A DNA stretch of 64,000 nucleotides, taken from contig OY725502.1 of NCBI GenBank assembly GCA_963281255.1, forward strand, positions 372,001 through 436,000, in the 5' to 3' direction. The position numbers were made by a program, and so were the translations under genes. Below, one piece after another: positions 1 to 10,191 of the stretch. The DNA comes from Aphrocallistes beatrix. Taxonomy: Eukaryota; Porifera; Hexactinellida; Sceptrulophora; Aphrocallistidae. The first letter of the stretch is position 1. Every line of letters begins with the position of its first letter. The notes under the pieces were generated by a model. That model ran no database searches, was not told where the DNA came from, and saw only the letters and a list, made by a program, of their open reading frames with translations.

Positions 1-856
1 TAGCCCATGTATCATGTTAGAAATACGATGCAATCAATTCCATGGTGAGCATAGTATGTATGTAAGGACAATTAAAAAATACGGATATTTAAATAAAAAT
101 GACGTGAAGTGCTTCATAATACAAACAAAAGTTACTAGAGAGTAAGCAAATAGCTGCTAATATAATGTAGTGTTGATTATCTGCAGATAAATGCATGCAA
201 ATCAACAACACAGGTCACATCTGCAGATGAGCAGTAAGTTATCAAATAACATCAAAAGTTGCGAGTGAAGTGTTTCGATGACTGTTCTATTAGTAATCTC
301 CTTTTATCGACAGTTCCGCCCTCGCCATTCGCGGTAAATTCAAGTTTTTCCCTTCGCAGATAAATCCCTCGGGTATTTTATTTCAGAATATTTCGCTCAG
401 CTAGTGCAACTAGTTGTGTTAGTATTACATTCGACTCCGCTTAATAGGGTCACGGAGTCGACTATATGATACCACATGTATTATTAAACTAAAATTTTAT
501 TGACCGTAGTACATTTATCTATCCGTTTACGGAGGGGGCTTGAGCCCCTTCCGAGTTCGGCGCCTATGTATATAGCTAGTACCCAACAGTTGGCTAAAAA
601 TGGGAACAACAAAAAACATTGTTATTATATCACATTTACTGTGGTTACTCACAGCAATCTAACCCTAACTCATTGTTATCACCAATTACCATTGTAGGCA
701 TCAATATTAACAATAGAGCTGTTCCAACTATAATAAAGGACCACAATGGAAAATTGTATGAATAACAAAACACAAAATAATTTCGGTTCATCGAGCTTAC
801 TGAATGGGAGATCACTATATCCAATCTTACAAGGGATTTAGCCGTCATCTTCACAG
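1..856. other. Gene-free 5' flank with repeat fragments
   Basis: No convincing coding exon is visible. Two transposon fragments can be read: positions 428-465 carry the motif 'cgactccgcttaatagggtc' seen in pogo-like MITEs elsewhere in the window, and 525-570 carry 'gttcggcgcctatg', one end of the GGCGCCGAAC hAT-like MITE family. Upstream exons of the + strand gene that ends at 1779 may lie here but I could not identify them. Confidence 0.5.
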
Positions 857-1779
857 TGGGAGATGCTGTCCCATCAAGAGAACATCTCGCAGTAACAGAC
901 AGTACGATAGACCCAGGAGTGAGGTGGTGTGGGTGGACAAGAGATACAATCCTCTGGATCTCCGTCCTAACACCCCTAAACCTATCTCCCCTCTCAGCAT
1001 CCAGTCGACACCTTTGGATCTAGTTCCCGACGAGTGGGTGAAACCCCGACTCCCATCCTCGAGGGAAGTGAGCAGAAGTTCGGCGGAGAAGAGAGAACTC
1101 TGCTCGCAACCCGCCACCAGGTTTATAAATAGAATTTATAATAATCCAACCAAGAATATGTCCTGTTGATACAGTTGTGGGCAACCTGGGGCCCCCGGGC
1201 CATTTGGGGCCCACGAGACTAAATTTGATAGCCCACGTGTTAGTGATTGTAATACAAAATAGGCCTAATTTTGGTGTGAAATTGATGCTGAATATCAATA
1301 TATTTTCTATAATCATTATATAATGATTCGATTTATTTTACTTATTTTTGCATTTATAAGTATAATTTTAGTTGCAACATTGCTTCCATATACTTGTAGG
1401 TTTCTAATGTCAGTTCTTGCTCCGGTCATGGTGATGTGACCTAACAAGAACTGACAGATTTGTGTCCCACTTAAGGATTAAGGTTGTCCGCTACTGTGTT
1501 TAATAACAGCTGATTAATTAGTGTTCTATTTTTAGAGACGAGTCTTGGTCCACTCTCCGTGAGATGACCCCTTCTATCGGCCGGCCCTTCAAACACCGGC
1601 CTCCTTCTTGGGGAATTTCTGGAGACGTTCCACCGGAAATGGTTCCTGACCCTCACACGAGATTTCCTCGAGTGAACAGCTCCATGTCTCGACACCGAGT
1701 TGATGAGCAGTTCTGTTACCACAATATCCCACACATAGGCTTATACGCTGTGAAGTCATTCAGAGGGAACGCTTTCTAA
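857..1779 (+). CDS. Unrecognised protein, last two exons (5' part not found)
   Basis: Two exons fit together: 857-1120 (acceptor after 'catcttcacag', donor 'ccaccag|gtttat') and 1536-1779 (acceptor after 'ctatttttag'). The split codon AG|A keeps the frame open to the stop at 1777-1779. The product, about 168 residues, is rich in Pro, Arg and Ser (for example SPLSIQSTPLDLVPDEW and FKHRPPSWGISGD), has no transmembrane segment and no domain I recognise; the style recalls small ciliary microtubule-associated proteins but that is only an impression. The first visible exon begins in phase 2, so at least one coding exon lies upstream. The intron (1121-1535) is mostly a hAT-like MITE. The gene is antisense to, and just beyond the last visible exon of, the alpha2/delta-like gene. 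Confidence 0.5.
1172..1496. mobile_element. hAT-like MITE (CAGTGGNGGGCAACCT termini), copy 1
   Basis: The termini are 'cagttgtgggcaacct' at the left and, as reverse complement, 'cagtagcggacaacct' at the right. A second full copy lies in inverted orientation at 43252-43536 with better termini (cagtggcgggcaacct / cagtggtgggcaacct). Flanking octamers are 'tgttgata' and 'tgtttaat', a degenerate possible 8-bp duplication. It fills most of the 415-bp intron of the neighbouring gene. Confidence 0.75.
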
Positions 1780-2132
1780 CCTCCAATATTATCTCAAATA
1801 TTATTTTATCCTATTTATTATTGTTATTGACAGAATCGTTCTAATTTTATTAGAGTCAAATATATCAGAGAATCTGTTCCTTTGGAAATATATTGGAACT
1901 AAATTTAAGTTGGGTTAAATTTGGAACTCCAAGAAAACAACAACAACAGAAGTGCTATTTTGCATTTAGAGTTTCTTAAAATTTCGGAGAATAATATCTA
2001 AAATGTCTAACTAAATAATTTTTGACTTTTTGTCAGAAGCAAGTTGGTAGGCAGAATCAAACTGATACCAACTTTTATCTTACTTCGGATATATGTAACA
2101 AGAACACATGCTATAAATATCCATACAATTAC
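1780..2132. other. AT-rich spacer
   Basis: Between the + strand gene and the last visible exon of the - strand VWA gene. No exon, tRNA or recognised repeat seen. The next exon of the VWA gene was searched for on the - strand and not found. Confidence 0.4.
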
Positions 2133-4082
2133 CTCCCTTCGGCGTCTCTGCCCTCATCTTCCTCATGAGTGACCGTTTGACTCCGTTAGTCGCCGGCATG
2201 AGTCCCTCCAGACTACACGAACCGACAACTCTTGCGTCTATAAAGTCAGGGGAAGGACTGGTCTGGTCCGGATAAGCCGAGCTGTGACTGCATATGATGT
2301 TAATGAAATCCTCCTGTGTCAAGGTCTGCAGAAGAGTTTCAATGGTGGAGAGCGCTAGACTCCATCTGTTATTCTCTTGCATGGAGCTGCTGCAGTCTGC
2401 GAAAAGTATAAATAGGAACTTAACCGATAGTGATAGTGCAGCCCAGAACGCCTACCATATTGCATATGTATCTCCATTACATAGTATATATGGATTAGAC
2501 ATTTTTAAATAATAATTGGCGCCAATTATAGGCGCAACGGGCCATCTTAGGTGAGCACTTCCCACCCAGAATTGTTCAGTTTATAATCCAAAAGTAATGG
2601 GCGTTCCAATCCTGCTAAGTAATATCAAGCAAAATTCAGTTTCGACTATGGCGCCAATTAATTATTACTGTTAATAATAGGAAACAGGCGCCAGATGCGC
2701 ACAAAGCAACAAGTACGCTTGTAGGAATTTAATCAGAAGAATTGAGAGAATAGAACTATTTTATTCTTCTGTTCTTTCGCCCGGACGAATTTCGATAATT
2801 TGTACAAAATAAGAACTGATACAATTGATCCAAATGAGCTCAGCTACTACAGAATACCACTACTATCTGTTTTCGTGTACACAAACGAGGTTGTAACAGA
2901 GAATCACTCACTCACCCACAATAATGACGATGTCTTTAGGCCGTGAGGAGGCTACATGGTACCAGCTCTGCAGCCGTGGATCATATTCCCGGGGGAACCC
3001 TACGAAGTCCCTGTCCCAGGCCCTGCCCGGAAACTCCCTCAGGAAACCCCTAGCCGATCCGAAGTATTGTTTCCGGATGTACCGGCTGGAGTGGTTGATA
3101 TTCTGGAAAGTGTTTGTGAGGTTAGAAGTAAGGCGGATTTCCTGCATTAGCTCCGCTCTATCCACTGTGTCTGATATCTTGACAGAGCTGGAGTTGGGAG
3201 GGAAATAATTGTCTGTGTCAGCGTCGTAAAACTCTCCTCCGTCTGTTTTGAAAATGATTGTAAATTTTTTTAGAGATACAGTAGAACTCGGTTAGTACGT
3301 ACCCCTCCGGGAAAGTACGCACTGTCCGTAAGTACGTACTAACCGAGTTCTACTGTATTGTGAACTATGAATATCAATGCAGGCCTACCTTGACTAGAGT
3401 ATTGGTTAGCAATAGGGTTAGTGTAGTTAGCTTTGAACAGCTGCTGAGTAGAGTTGACCAACTGCTCGACAGCTTCAGTCACCTCACGGTATATCTCAGA
3501 TAGGCTTAAAGCCATCTCATCCCGAAGACGAGACCCATTGACTTCTAGCTCATCATATGAAGCTGTGTAGAAAGACTCTTGTAGCTTCTCTACCTGCAGA
3601 ATCTGTTCCGTCATGTTACTGGTGAAATTACTGAGAGAGTTAGCCCACTCCTTCACTGACAATGATAAGTCTCGTCCTTCTGTTACGCGAACTGTCTATA
3701 CAAATAAATAAGTTAGAGATAGAGTCCAGGAAATTTCCTTCCGGGAATCTCACCCCCGAAATTTTCGTCCCCGGAATTTTCGTCTCTGGAATTTTTTTAT
3801 GGGAATTTCATTCTCATTAGAAATGAAAATAAACGGGCACTAATATGGAAAGGGAGGAGGTGAAGCTTTTGGAGCGGAGTTAAGCCTATCTCAGATAGTC
3901 TGTACGGACGCCGAAAACCGTCCATGTCAGTACTGCTGCACTGAAATGTTTGAATTTATTTTTCAAAATCAATATTATTCATTCGATTATCCATTAGACA
4001 ACGAAACAAATCCTTAACACTCACCGCTAATAGCATCAGAGTCACAAGCAGCTTCCATCGGAATTTGTCTCCAGTGAGCATG
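2133..4082 (-). CDS. Calcium-channel alpha2/delta-like VWA protein, N-terminal exons (partial)
   Basis: Exons on the - strand: about 4082-4025 (ATG start and signal-peptide-like segment, sequence MLTGDKFRWKLLVTLMLLA), about 3697-3389, 3242-2916, 2396-2133. All junction phases agree (0, 1, 1, then 1). The product begins with the helical VWA_N region (SVKEWANSLSNFTSNMTEQ...), then the segment ending WYHVASSRPKDIVIIV, which is the classic lead-in of alpha2/delta and CACHD proteins, then the VWA MIDAS motif D-C-S-S-S-M created across the 2916/2396 junction. The MIDAS pattern DxSxS is intact. Family members are extracellular, membrane-attached subunits that bind Ca2+ and regulate voltage-gated Ca2+ channel trafficking. 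The remaining VWA, Cache and C-terminal exons are not visible before the window edge, so the gene is partial here. Its start codon lies inside the last exon of the upstream Cys-rich gene. Confidence 0.75.
3277..3357. mobile_element. 81-bp pogo-like palindromic MITE, TA-flanked
   Basis: 'cagtagaactcggttagtac' faces its inverse at the right end, both next to TA. It lies inside the 146-bp intron 3243-3388 of the alpha2/delta-like gene and makes up more than half of it. Confidence 0.8.
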
Positions 4083-4923
4083 AACAGACACAAACAAGCC
4101 ATCACAGTCCAGAAGTTGCTAGCGAGTGAAACTCCTGAGTTGAAGCAGTCTGGAAGGTTTGGACTGTTACCAATCGTGTACCCCCTCGATAGACAGAAAT
4201 CTGAGCTATTCTTAAACCGTTCTCCTAACAACTGTCCTTTCCAAACTGAGTTAGAACAAGACGTAAATAACATCTCACAGAAATCCCTGTAAACACAAAC
4301 ACAAACAATAATAAGGGCATGCCTAATTTCCGGGACGGGACGGGACCATCTCGGAAAATCTAGGTACCTAATTTCCGGAACGGGACGAGTCAAGATGCCT
4401 AATCTCCGGGACGGGACAGAAAAGGTACCTAATTTCCGGGACGGGACGGGTTAAGATGCCTAATTTCCGGGACGGGATCCCGTCCCGTCCCGGAAATTAG
4501 GCATGCCTCAATAATAAACCTTTCTTATAAGTAATGAAATATAATGAAATGCCAGCGAAATTCAACTTAAAAAGATTGAGCTACCATTTACCTACAGATA
4601 ACGAGTTCTCCTGGTAGATAGAACTGGGATTGGTTTGGACTGCAGACATAGCAAACAAGTAGGTTTAGTTGGTGTCGACACGAAAGAGATGTGTCCTGCA
4701 GCAAGGTGTTAGCAACCCCAGCCACTATTCTCTCTGACTCCTCTCGCATGCAACAAGTATCCGGAGAGTACCAGGGACACTGAACTGATAAAGTGGCAGT
4801 GTCGGCATTCCTGATAACTTCTCTGTTGTTGAAGTAAGGACAATGTGGGAGATTAGGTGTCTCAGGGCAAATCTGAGCTGCGAAGAGAGAGAAGTGAAGC
4901 GATGTGATGACGAATAACAGCAT
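3956..4923 (-). CDS. Folate-receptor-like Cys-rich membrane protein
   Basis: Two exons: 4923-4592 and 4286-3956 (donor 'tgtag|gtaaat', acceptor 'gtttacag|g'), giving 220 residues. Residues 1-16 form a signal peptide. The Cys pattern that follows, CPWYSPDTCC...CRHQLNLLVCYVCSPN...ICRDFCEMLFTSC, matches the spacing style of the folate receptor/riboflavin-binding domain (W near a CC pair, then CxxxCxP, then CxxxCxxxxxxC). Two hydrophobic stretches follow (NFWTVMACLCLFML and KLLVTLMLLAV). The ligand cannot be predicted. A strong donor (gcg|gtgagt) lies inside exon 2 at 4025/4024; if used, this exon splices in frame to the alpha2/delta-like exons instead of reaching the stop at 3956. So this could be a separate gene overlapping its neighbour or the 5' part of one longer gene. 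Confidence 0.6.
4315..4508. mobile_element. Mutator-like MITE, GGGCATGCC termini, 9-bp TSD
   Basis: Termini 'gggcatgcctaatttccggg' and inverse, with about five internal tandem copies of the terminal sequence. It is flanked by a perfect 9-bp direct repeat 'caataataa' (4306-4314 and 4509-4517). It lies in the intron (4287-4591) of the Cys-rich gene and accounts for about two thirds of it. Confidence 0.85.
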
Positions 4924-5319
4924 GAGCTACACAGTTGGTTTGACAACAACCAAGTTTATGGTGACATGGAGGTAAGGTATACAAAACGGTATCCTAGGTC
5001 AGGTGTTCACAGAGGCGTAGCTTACACCTATGTCGCCCGGGGCGGATGTATTTCATGCCGCCCCTCAACACATATTTCTACCTCAACTTGGCAAGTGTAT
5101 TTATGAAACACAAGGTCAAGTGCCGCCCCCTATTAAGCTCCGCACCCCCCCCCCCCGCCTCCCCCCTAGCTACGCCACTGGGTGTTCAAATATCGCAGTG
5201 CTGCTATCCTGGAAACTGTGCAGTAATAAATCCAGAATATTTCTTAGAACTTTCAACAAGAAAATTCCATCAGCCTAAAGGAGTGCTTACAATCCGGAAT
5301 AGGCCGGAACCATAGTGGG

Positions 5320-5452
5320 CATAGGCGCCGAACCCGGGGGGCTCAAGCCCCCTGGAATCGAAGATGGTCCATAGACGCAATACAAATTTTAGGGCTGAGC
5401 CCCCCTGGAACGCCGAAATTACCCATAGATTTCGAAAAGTTCGGCGCCCCTG
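5320..5452. mobile_element. hAT-like MITE, GGCGCCGAAC family, 8-bp TSD
   Basis: Termini 'cataggcgccgaac' and 'gttcggcgcccctg', flanked by perfect 8-bp duplication 'atagtggg' (5312-5319, 5453-5460). Interior holds the family hallmark G-run/C-run 'ctcaagccccct' and 'atagatttcgaaaagttcgg'. It lies just outside the V-ATPase subunit D gene. Confidence 0.85.
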
Positions 5453-5622
5453 ATAGTGGGGATTAGATATCCTGACACGACCTTTCAAAGTCTATGTACA
5501 TGTGTCCTTATGAAAGTAGCTATTTATAACTCAATACAGACATTCAATATACTCACTTGGAATACATTCCCGTACAGAACAATACTATTAATAGAATCTA
5601 GCCATTCAACTACACAGCTCCA

Positions 5623-7104
5623 TTATATAACCATATCTTCGTCCTTGGTGTTCTCGAATATGCTAGGCCCAATTGGCTCTAACTCGGAACTCTCATACTC
5701 GTAATCCACGAGCTTAATTCCCTGAGATTCCATTTCTAGCCTCTGTCTTTCTTTAGCTTGTTTTTTCTTCTCTTGGATCTTCTTAAGCCTAAAGAACTCC
5801 TCTCTCTCGCTCTCATCTAACTCAGTCGTGATGTAGCGAATAGTATTCTCAATACGCGGGAGAATGACGTGTTCTATAGCGTTCACTCTCCTGTTTGTTA
5901 TCTTGATCGCCTCGTCTAACACTATAAAGTCCGTCTGTAGTGAGGCCAGCTCTACCAGCAGCTTCACCCCTTTGAAATACACCTCTTTACAACGGTGGAC
6001 CTAGAGCATGGGAAGGTAGGACAGCTGACATTCATTGAGATTCTCTTTACATTATCGAGTGAAGATTATAATTAGAATCAGAATTTAAAATATATCATAA
6101 TAGATTTGGTAAGAACACCTCTCAACTAAGATTTGAATTGTCATATGTAACAATTAGTATACTTTCTGATAGGAAATTGAGGGATAATATAAATAGAAAG
6201 CGGATAGTTTTGTATGCATAGAAATATTATTTTTAAAAATTAAATCCGAATTCACTCGCCTGCTGACCCCCCCTGGAGAGTCCGGTGAGGAGGTAGTTGT
6301 CCCCTCCGTCCTGGTAGCACTCGAACACCGGGAGTTGTACCCCTGCCACGTTGTCCCTCTTAGCTCGCACCTTCACCTTCGCTTTGTCTACGTTCTCCAG
6401 CACCATAGGTGTGAAGTCTCCGGCAGAGAAACGAGCCTCTGCCAAACTGAATGATGCTTCTTTCATCACCTAAAATAGACTAGATCAGTCTGTGCCTCTT
6501 GCCAGCTCTCTCTGCTTTAGAGGCAGATTTTGGTGTTTTTGTGGGCATGCCTAATTTCCGGGACCGGACGGGATCCCGTCCCGGAAATTAGGTACCTTTT
6601 CTGTCCCGTCCCGGAAATTAGGCATGCCCGTTTTTGTTGGCATTATTCGATCGTGTTTACATTCTTTCCAGGTTATGCAGATCATAATGTACTATGTTCG
6701 AACGCTTTGTAGAAATACATGTGGTTGGATTTCTGAGATTTTCACACCTAATTAGAAAACATTCGTAGAGAGTTTTCTGAACAGGTTTTATATTCATATT
6801 TTCACACCTCTGGTCAGTGTTCTCCTGGGTTAGTTCAGAATGTAAAATAATCGCGAATGCATTGTATAGTCAAATAGTTCGATTGTGAACAACAACAACA
6901 ATCATATTTATAGCCTACCTCCCCCATGAGTGTTTTATTCTCAATAATCTTAGCGAGGATCTGTCTGAATCTGAGAGTGAGTGCGTCGGACTTCTTTTTG
7001 AGGAGAGAATATCCCTTCTGGGCCCCCTTCAGCCTCACCTTCATGGTGGTGAGCGCCATACGGCTAGGAAATACGTTCAATCTCTCTTTATCTGCTCCAG
7101 ACAT
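5623..7104 (-). CDS. ATP6V1D: V-type H+-ATPase subunit D
   Basis: Three exons: 7104-6919 (62 codons), 6469-6260 (70 codons), 6000-5623 (126 codons with stop), total 257 residues against about 247 in vertebrates. Hallmarks include [48 protein letters not shown] and [16 protein letters not shown], the long coiled-coil typical of the family. Subunit D forms the central rotor stalk of the V1 sector that couples ATP hydrolysis to proton pumping. Intron 1 is GT-AG. Intron 2 must use a GC donor (cag|gcgagt at 6260/6259) and AG acceptor: this joins GGQQ to VHRCK and keeps exactly the 12-residue spacing to LLVELA seen in vertebrate subunit D. Intron 1 holds a 9-bp-TSD MITE (6543-6629). The C-terminal tail, after KKIQEKKK, diverges as is usual in this family. 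Confidence 0.95.
6543..6629. mobile_element. Mutator-like MITE, GGGCATGCC termini (87 bp)
   Basis: Shortest copy of the family at 4315. Flanks 'gtttttgtg' and 'gtttttgtt' match at 8 of 9 positions. Sits in intron 1 of ATP6V1D. Confidence 0.8.
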
Positions 7105-7224
7105 CTAAACTACCTGAGCTACACACTGGTGAATGATGTTATAAACGTACCCACATGAACTCCTATGCGATTTCAGAGGAATGCATTTGTTACTAAATAT
7201 AACACAATACAGCGTTGCGGTATT

Positions 7225-7494
7225 ATTGGTCCATGGAAGGATGGAGGGATAGAGGGAGGGATAGAGGGATAGAGGGATGATAGAGGGATAGAGGGAGGGA
7301 TAGAGGGTTAGAGGGATAGAGGGATAGAGGGATAGAGGGATAGAGGGATAGAGGGATAGAGGGATAGAGGGATAGAGGGATAGAGGGATAGAGGGATAGA
7401 GGGATAGAGGGATAGAGGGATAGAGGGATAGAGGGATAGAGGGATAGAGGGATAGAGGGATAGAGGGATAGAGGGATAGAGGGAGGGATGGAAG
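7225..7494. repeat. Microsatellite (GGGATAGA)n, about 26 tight units
   Basis: An 8-bp unit repeated with near-perfect fidelity from about 7306 to 7480 and with degenerate edges on both sides. Because 8 is not a multiple of 3, all - strand frames stay open and produce spurious Ser/Leu/Tyr/Pro reading frames. It lies upstream of ATP6V1D. Confidence 0.95.
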
Positions 7495-7883
7495 AACATA
7501 TATACAGAGCAAACAAAGCAGAGAATAATCCATTATTACAATTTGACAAATATATAAAGCTCTGGTATAGCAATGCCTGAATAGGAAACCTTCAGAGAAT
7601 TCTACTCATCACAGATGGATTCGCTTCTCTGGCATATGGCACTATAATTCAGAATTCATACTTAGCCACTGTCACGCTTTGACAGGACAAACCAAACCCC
7701 TCCAGAATGGAATTAAATTTTAAATTCGAAAATATGAACACTGAAGCAAAATACAGTTCAACATTATAAAAACACAAAATCCCACCTTAATCCACTTCAC
7801 ATTTTAGCATTCAAAAGAATGTACTCATACTAACTACCAAAAGTAGTATAGTGTGGAGCAGCTCTTGTAAAAGGATTAGAACG

Positions 7884-8002
7884 GGGCATGCCTAATTTCC
7901 GGGACGGGACAGCATCCCGTCCCGGAAATTGGGTATCTTAACCCGTCCCGTCCCGGAAATTAGGCATCTTAACCCGTCCCGTCCCGGAAATTAGGCATAC
8001 CC
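7884..8002. mobile_element. Mutator-like MITE, GGGCATGCC termini, 9-bp TSD
   Basis: Left end 'gggcatgcctaatttccggg', right end inverse ending 'ggcataccc'. Perfect 9-bp duplication 'attagaacg' at 7875-7883 and 8003-8011. Contains three arm copies. The rest of the 7105-8349 spacer holds no gene. Confidence 0.85.
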
Positions 8003-8349
8003 ATTAGAACGCCGTTTCCATCAACACATGACGAAGCGCTTCAAAATGAAACTGTGTATACCTAAAGTGCGTTATAAGCGCGTTAAATGGCGTTCTTCAT
8101 AACGCGCTTAAAATTAATAATAATAAGCGGGGAAACGCTGAATTAGAAATGGCGCAATCTGAATTTAGAGATTCATAAACTCGACTTGAAGAATTCATTG
8201 TGAAAGTATATTCTATTAATAACCACGTAGACTGAGATTGTGGTGAGCTCAGCACATCTCGTACAAAGAATAATCAATGCAATCGAGAAGTACTTTATGC
8301 ACGTATTCTGCATATATAATTCACTTGAGTGAAATTGTAATGATCCAAC

Positions 8350-9519
8350 ATGTTCTATGTATTCAACTTATTGATTATAATCCTTGGGTTGTGCTTGAAC
8401 CTTAGCGACACGATTCATATCAGATTAATTCCTGATGATCACCAGGGGAGAGTGGTAGAGTGTGACATTCCTTGTAAGTTCACATCTGGATCCAAGCGAG
8501 CTGATGCAGAATTCTACATAATACAGAATGATTCCAATGTAGGAGATATCGTGAATTCAAAATCAGGAAATTCCATTAGGATTCTAGGATCTCAGGAAGG
8601 CCAGCATTATTACTATCTGCTCAAAGTTGAGAGTCTGAATGAAAATTTTAGAGCTTTGTCCTTGTTGGACAGACGATCTGACATCCCATGGGTAATGATG
8701 CCAGATATGGATAAAATTAAAACTGTGGAAATACCGAAAAATACAAAACGAATAGCCAGTTTTGTTGCTAGGAATTGCGAACCAAAAAACCAGCGCAATG
8801 ACTATGTGAGAGCAATCGAGGAAGTGATCGGAGTGTTGTCCCCTAGCACTTGTCTGAACAACACGGAGTGGCCTCAGTGTGGTGAAGTCCCGTGTACTAA
8901 ACTGGAAGTTATCAGGAACTATAAATTTCACCTCGCATTCGAGAGCGCAAACTTCCCTGGCTTTGTAACAGAAAAGATTTACGAAGCCATGGAGGCTGGG
9001 GTAGTGCCAGTTTATCTGGGAACACGGGACGTGGCAGAAGTTGTGCCCAAAGGCTCCTATATTGATGCCTCAGATTTTGACACACCTTACGACGTAGCCA
9101 ATTATCTCAAAGAGGTCCTAGACGATGAGGATATGTACAACAGTTATTTTGAGTGGAAATATAAACCTTTCGATGCTGAGTTTAAGAAAATGAACCAAGC
9201 TTTATGGACAGAAGATCATTACTGCCGTGTGTGTTATTATGTGGATGCGATGAAACGAGGAGTTGGTTGGGACCACCAACATCAGAGGGCTGTGGATAGA
9301 ATTGGCTTGAAAATTGTAAAGAAAATTAACAAAAAATATAAAATTGGGAGATCAAGCGAAATTTCGAAAGAGAGGCATTCTAATCGTTTTCATTTCGAGG
9401 AATCTTTCCAGTTTTTACATTTTAACTTGTATATCACGCTATTAATTCTTCTCTGTGTCATTGTTGTGGCGTACAAGTTTAGAAAATATCGTTATATAAT
9501 TAGGCTTTTACCCCACTAG
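8350..9519 (+). CDS. GT10 family alpha-fucosyltransferase, copy 1
   Basis: Single exon, 389 residues. The GT10 donor-binding signature is clear at residues about 193-222 (FHLAFESANFPGFVTEKIY then EAGVVPVYLG) followed by SYIDASDFDTPYDVANYL and YFEWK, typical of alpha-1,3/1,4-fucosyltransferases that use GDP-fucose in the Golgi/ER. An N-terminal hydrophobic segment (residues 5-18) could be a signal anchor, as in the usual type II topology. Unusually, a second hydrophobic segment near the C-terminus (about 357-377, LYITLLILLCVIVVAYKF) is followed by basic residues, so the protein may be anchored at its C-terminal end. Two paralogues follow (10192 + and 12846 -). The acceptor is unknown. Confidence 0.85.
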   Translation: MFYVFNLLIIILGLCLNLSDTIHIRLIPDDHQGRVVECDIPCKFTSGSKRADAEFYIIQNDSNVGDIVNSKSGNSIRILGSQEGQHYYYLLKVESLNENFRALSLLDRRSDIPWVMMPDMDKIKTVEIPKNTKRIASFVARNCEPKNQRNDYVRAIEEVIGVLSPSTCLNNTEWPQCGEVPCTKLEVIRNYKFHLAFESANFPGFVTEKIYEAMEAGVVPVYLGTRDVAEVVPKGSYIDASDFDTPYDVANYLKEVLDDEDMYNSYFEWKYKPFDAEFKKMNQALWTEDHYCRVCYYVDAMKRGVGWDHQHQRAVDRIGLKIVKKINKKYKIGRSSEISKERHSNRFHFEESFQFLHFNLYITLLILLCVIVVAYKFRKYRYIIRLLPH

Positions 9520-9622
9520 CATGTGTAACTATTCTCTGTATTTCTTGCCTTCTTAGTTATGAAGTCTGATTTTATTTTGTGATATTGAATTGTTCTATTG
9601 AGGGGCAAGTGGGTCAAGGCCA

Positions 9623-9757
9623 TAGGCGCCGAACCCGGGGGGGCTGGGGGGGGCTCGAGCCCCCCTGGATTCGAAGATGGCACATAGACGCAATACTAAT
9701 TTTAGGGCTGAGCCCCTCCTAGAATTCCAAAATTGCCAAAAGATTTCGAAAAGTTCG
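9623..9757. mobile_element. hAT-like MITE, GGCGCCGAAC family
   Basis: Left end 'taggcgccgaacccgg', right end 'aagttcgg'. Flanks 'tcaaggcca' and 'tcaaaggccc' look like a duplication with a one-base insertion. The surrounding spacer 9520-10191 holds no gene. Confidence 0.7.
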
Positions 9758-10191
9758 GTCAAAGGCCCAGTTAACTAATTTTCTGGAATACCCTTACACA
9801 TCGTGATTATATTTCTAAACCTTGCCGGTTGGTCAAACAAGCAAACATACAACAATTGAGTTTTAATTATATAGATATTTTAATATATATTATGTATGGG
9901 AATGATTTCTTTCTTGGAAACTTCTCCCAATTAATTAAACAGAGTCGACTAGACTTATCAAGAATAATTAGAGAATTTTTGAGAACCTAATACTACGTAA
10001 TTGATGTAATTCTGTATATATTAACAAATCCATGTTAGCACACAGCAGACTATTGAGGCTTTAGCGGTAATACTCAACGACCAAATGAATCTCACCGCTA
10101 ATTGAGAACTGATATTGAAGGTTTTAAATACGTTAAATCAAGAATTGAGAGAAGTAAGTCCATTGAATCACAAGTGTACTCATTTACAGTT

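Noticed and set aside
790-1020. Alternative + strand frame (ELTEWEITISNLTRDLAVIF...) over the first visible exon
   Set aside because: Runs into a stop at about 1021 and has no splice partner; the chosen frame joins the second exon in phase.
7105-7573. Open - strand frames rich in Ser, Leu, Tyr and Pro
   Set aside because: Pure by-product of the 8-bp microsatellite, which stays open in all three - strand frames.
8584-8931. 115-residue - strand frame within fucosyltransferase copy 1
   Set aside because: Antisense shadow; the same shadow recurs in copies 2 and 3 because the DNA is conserved there.
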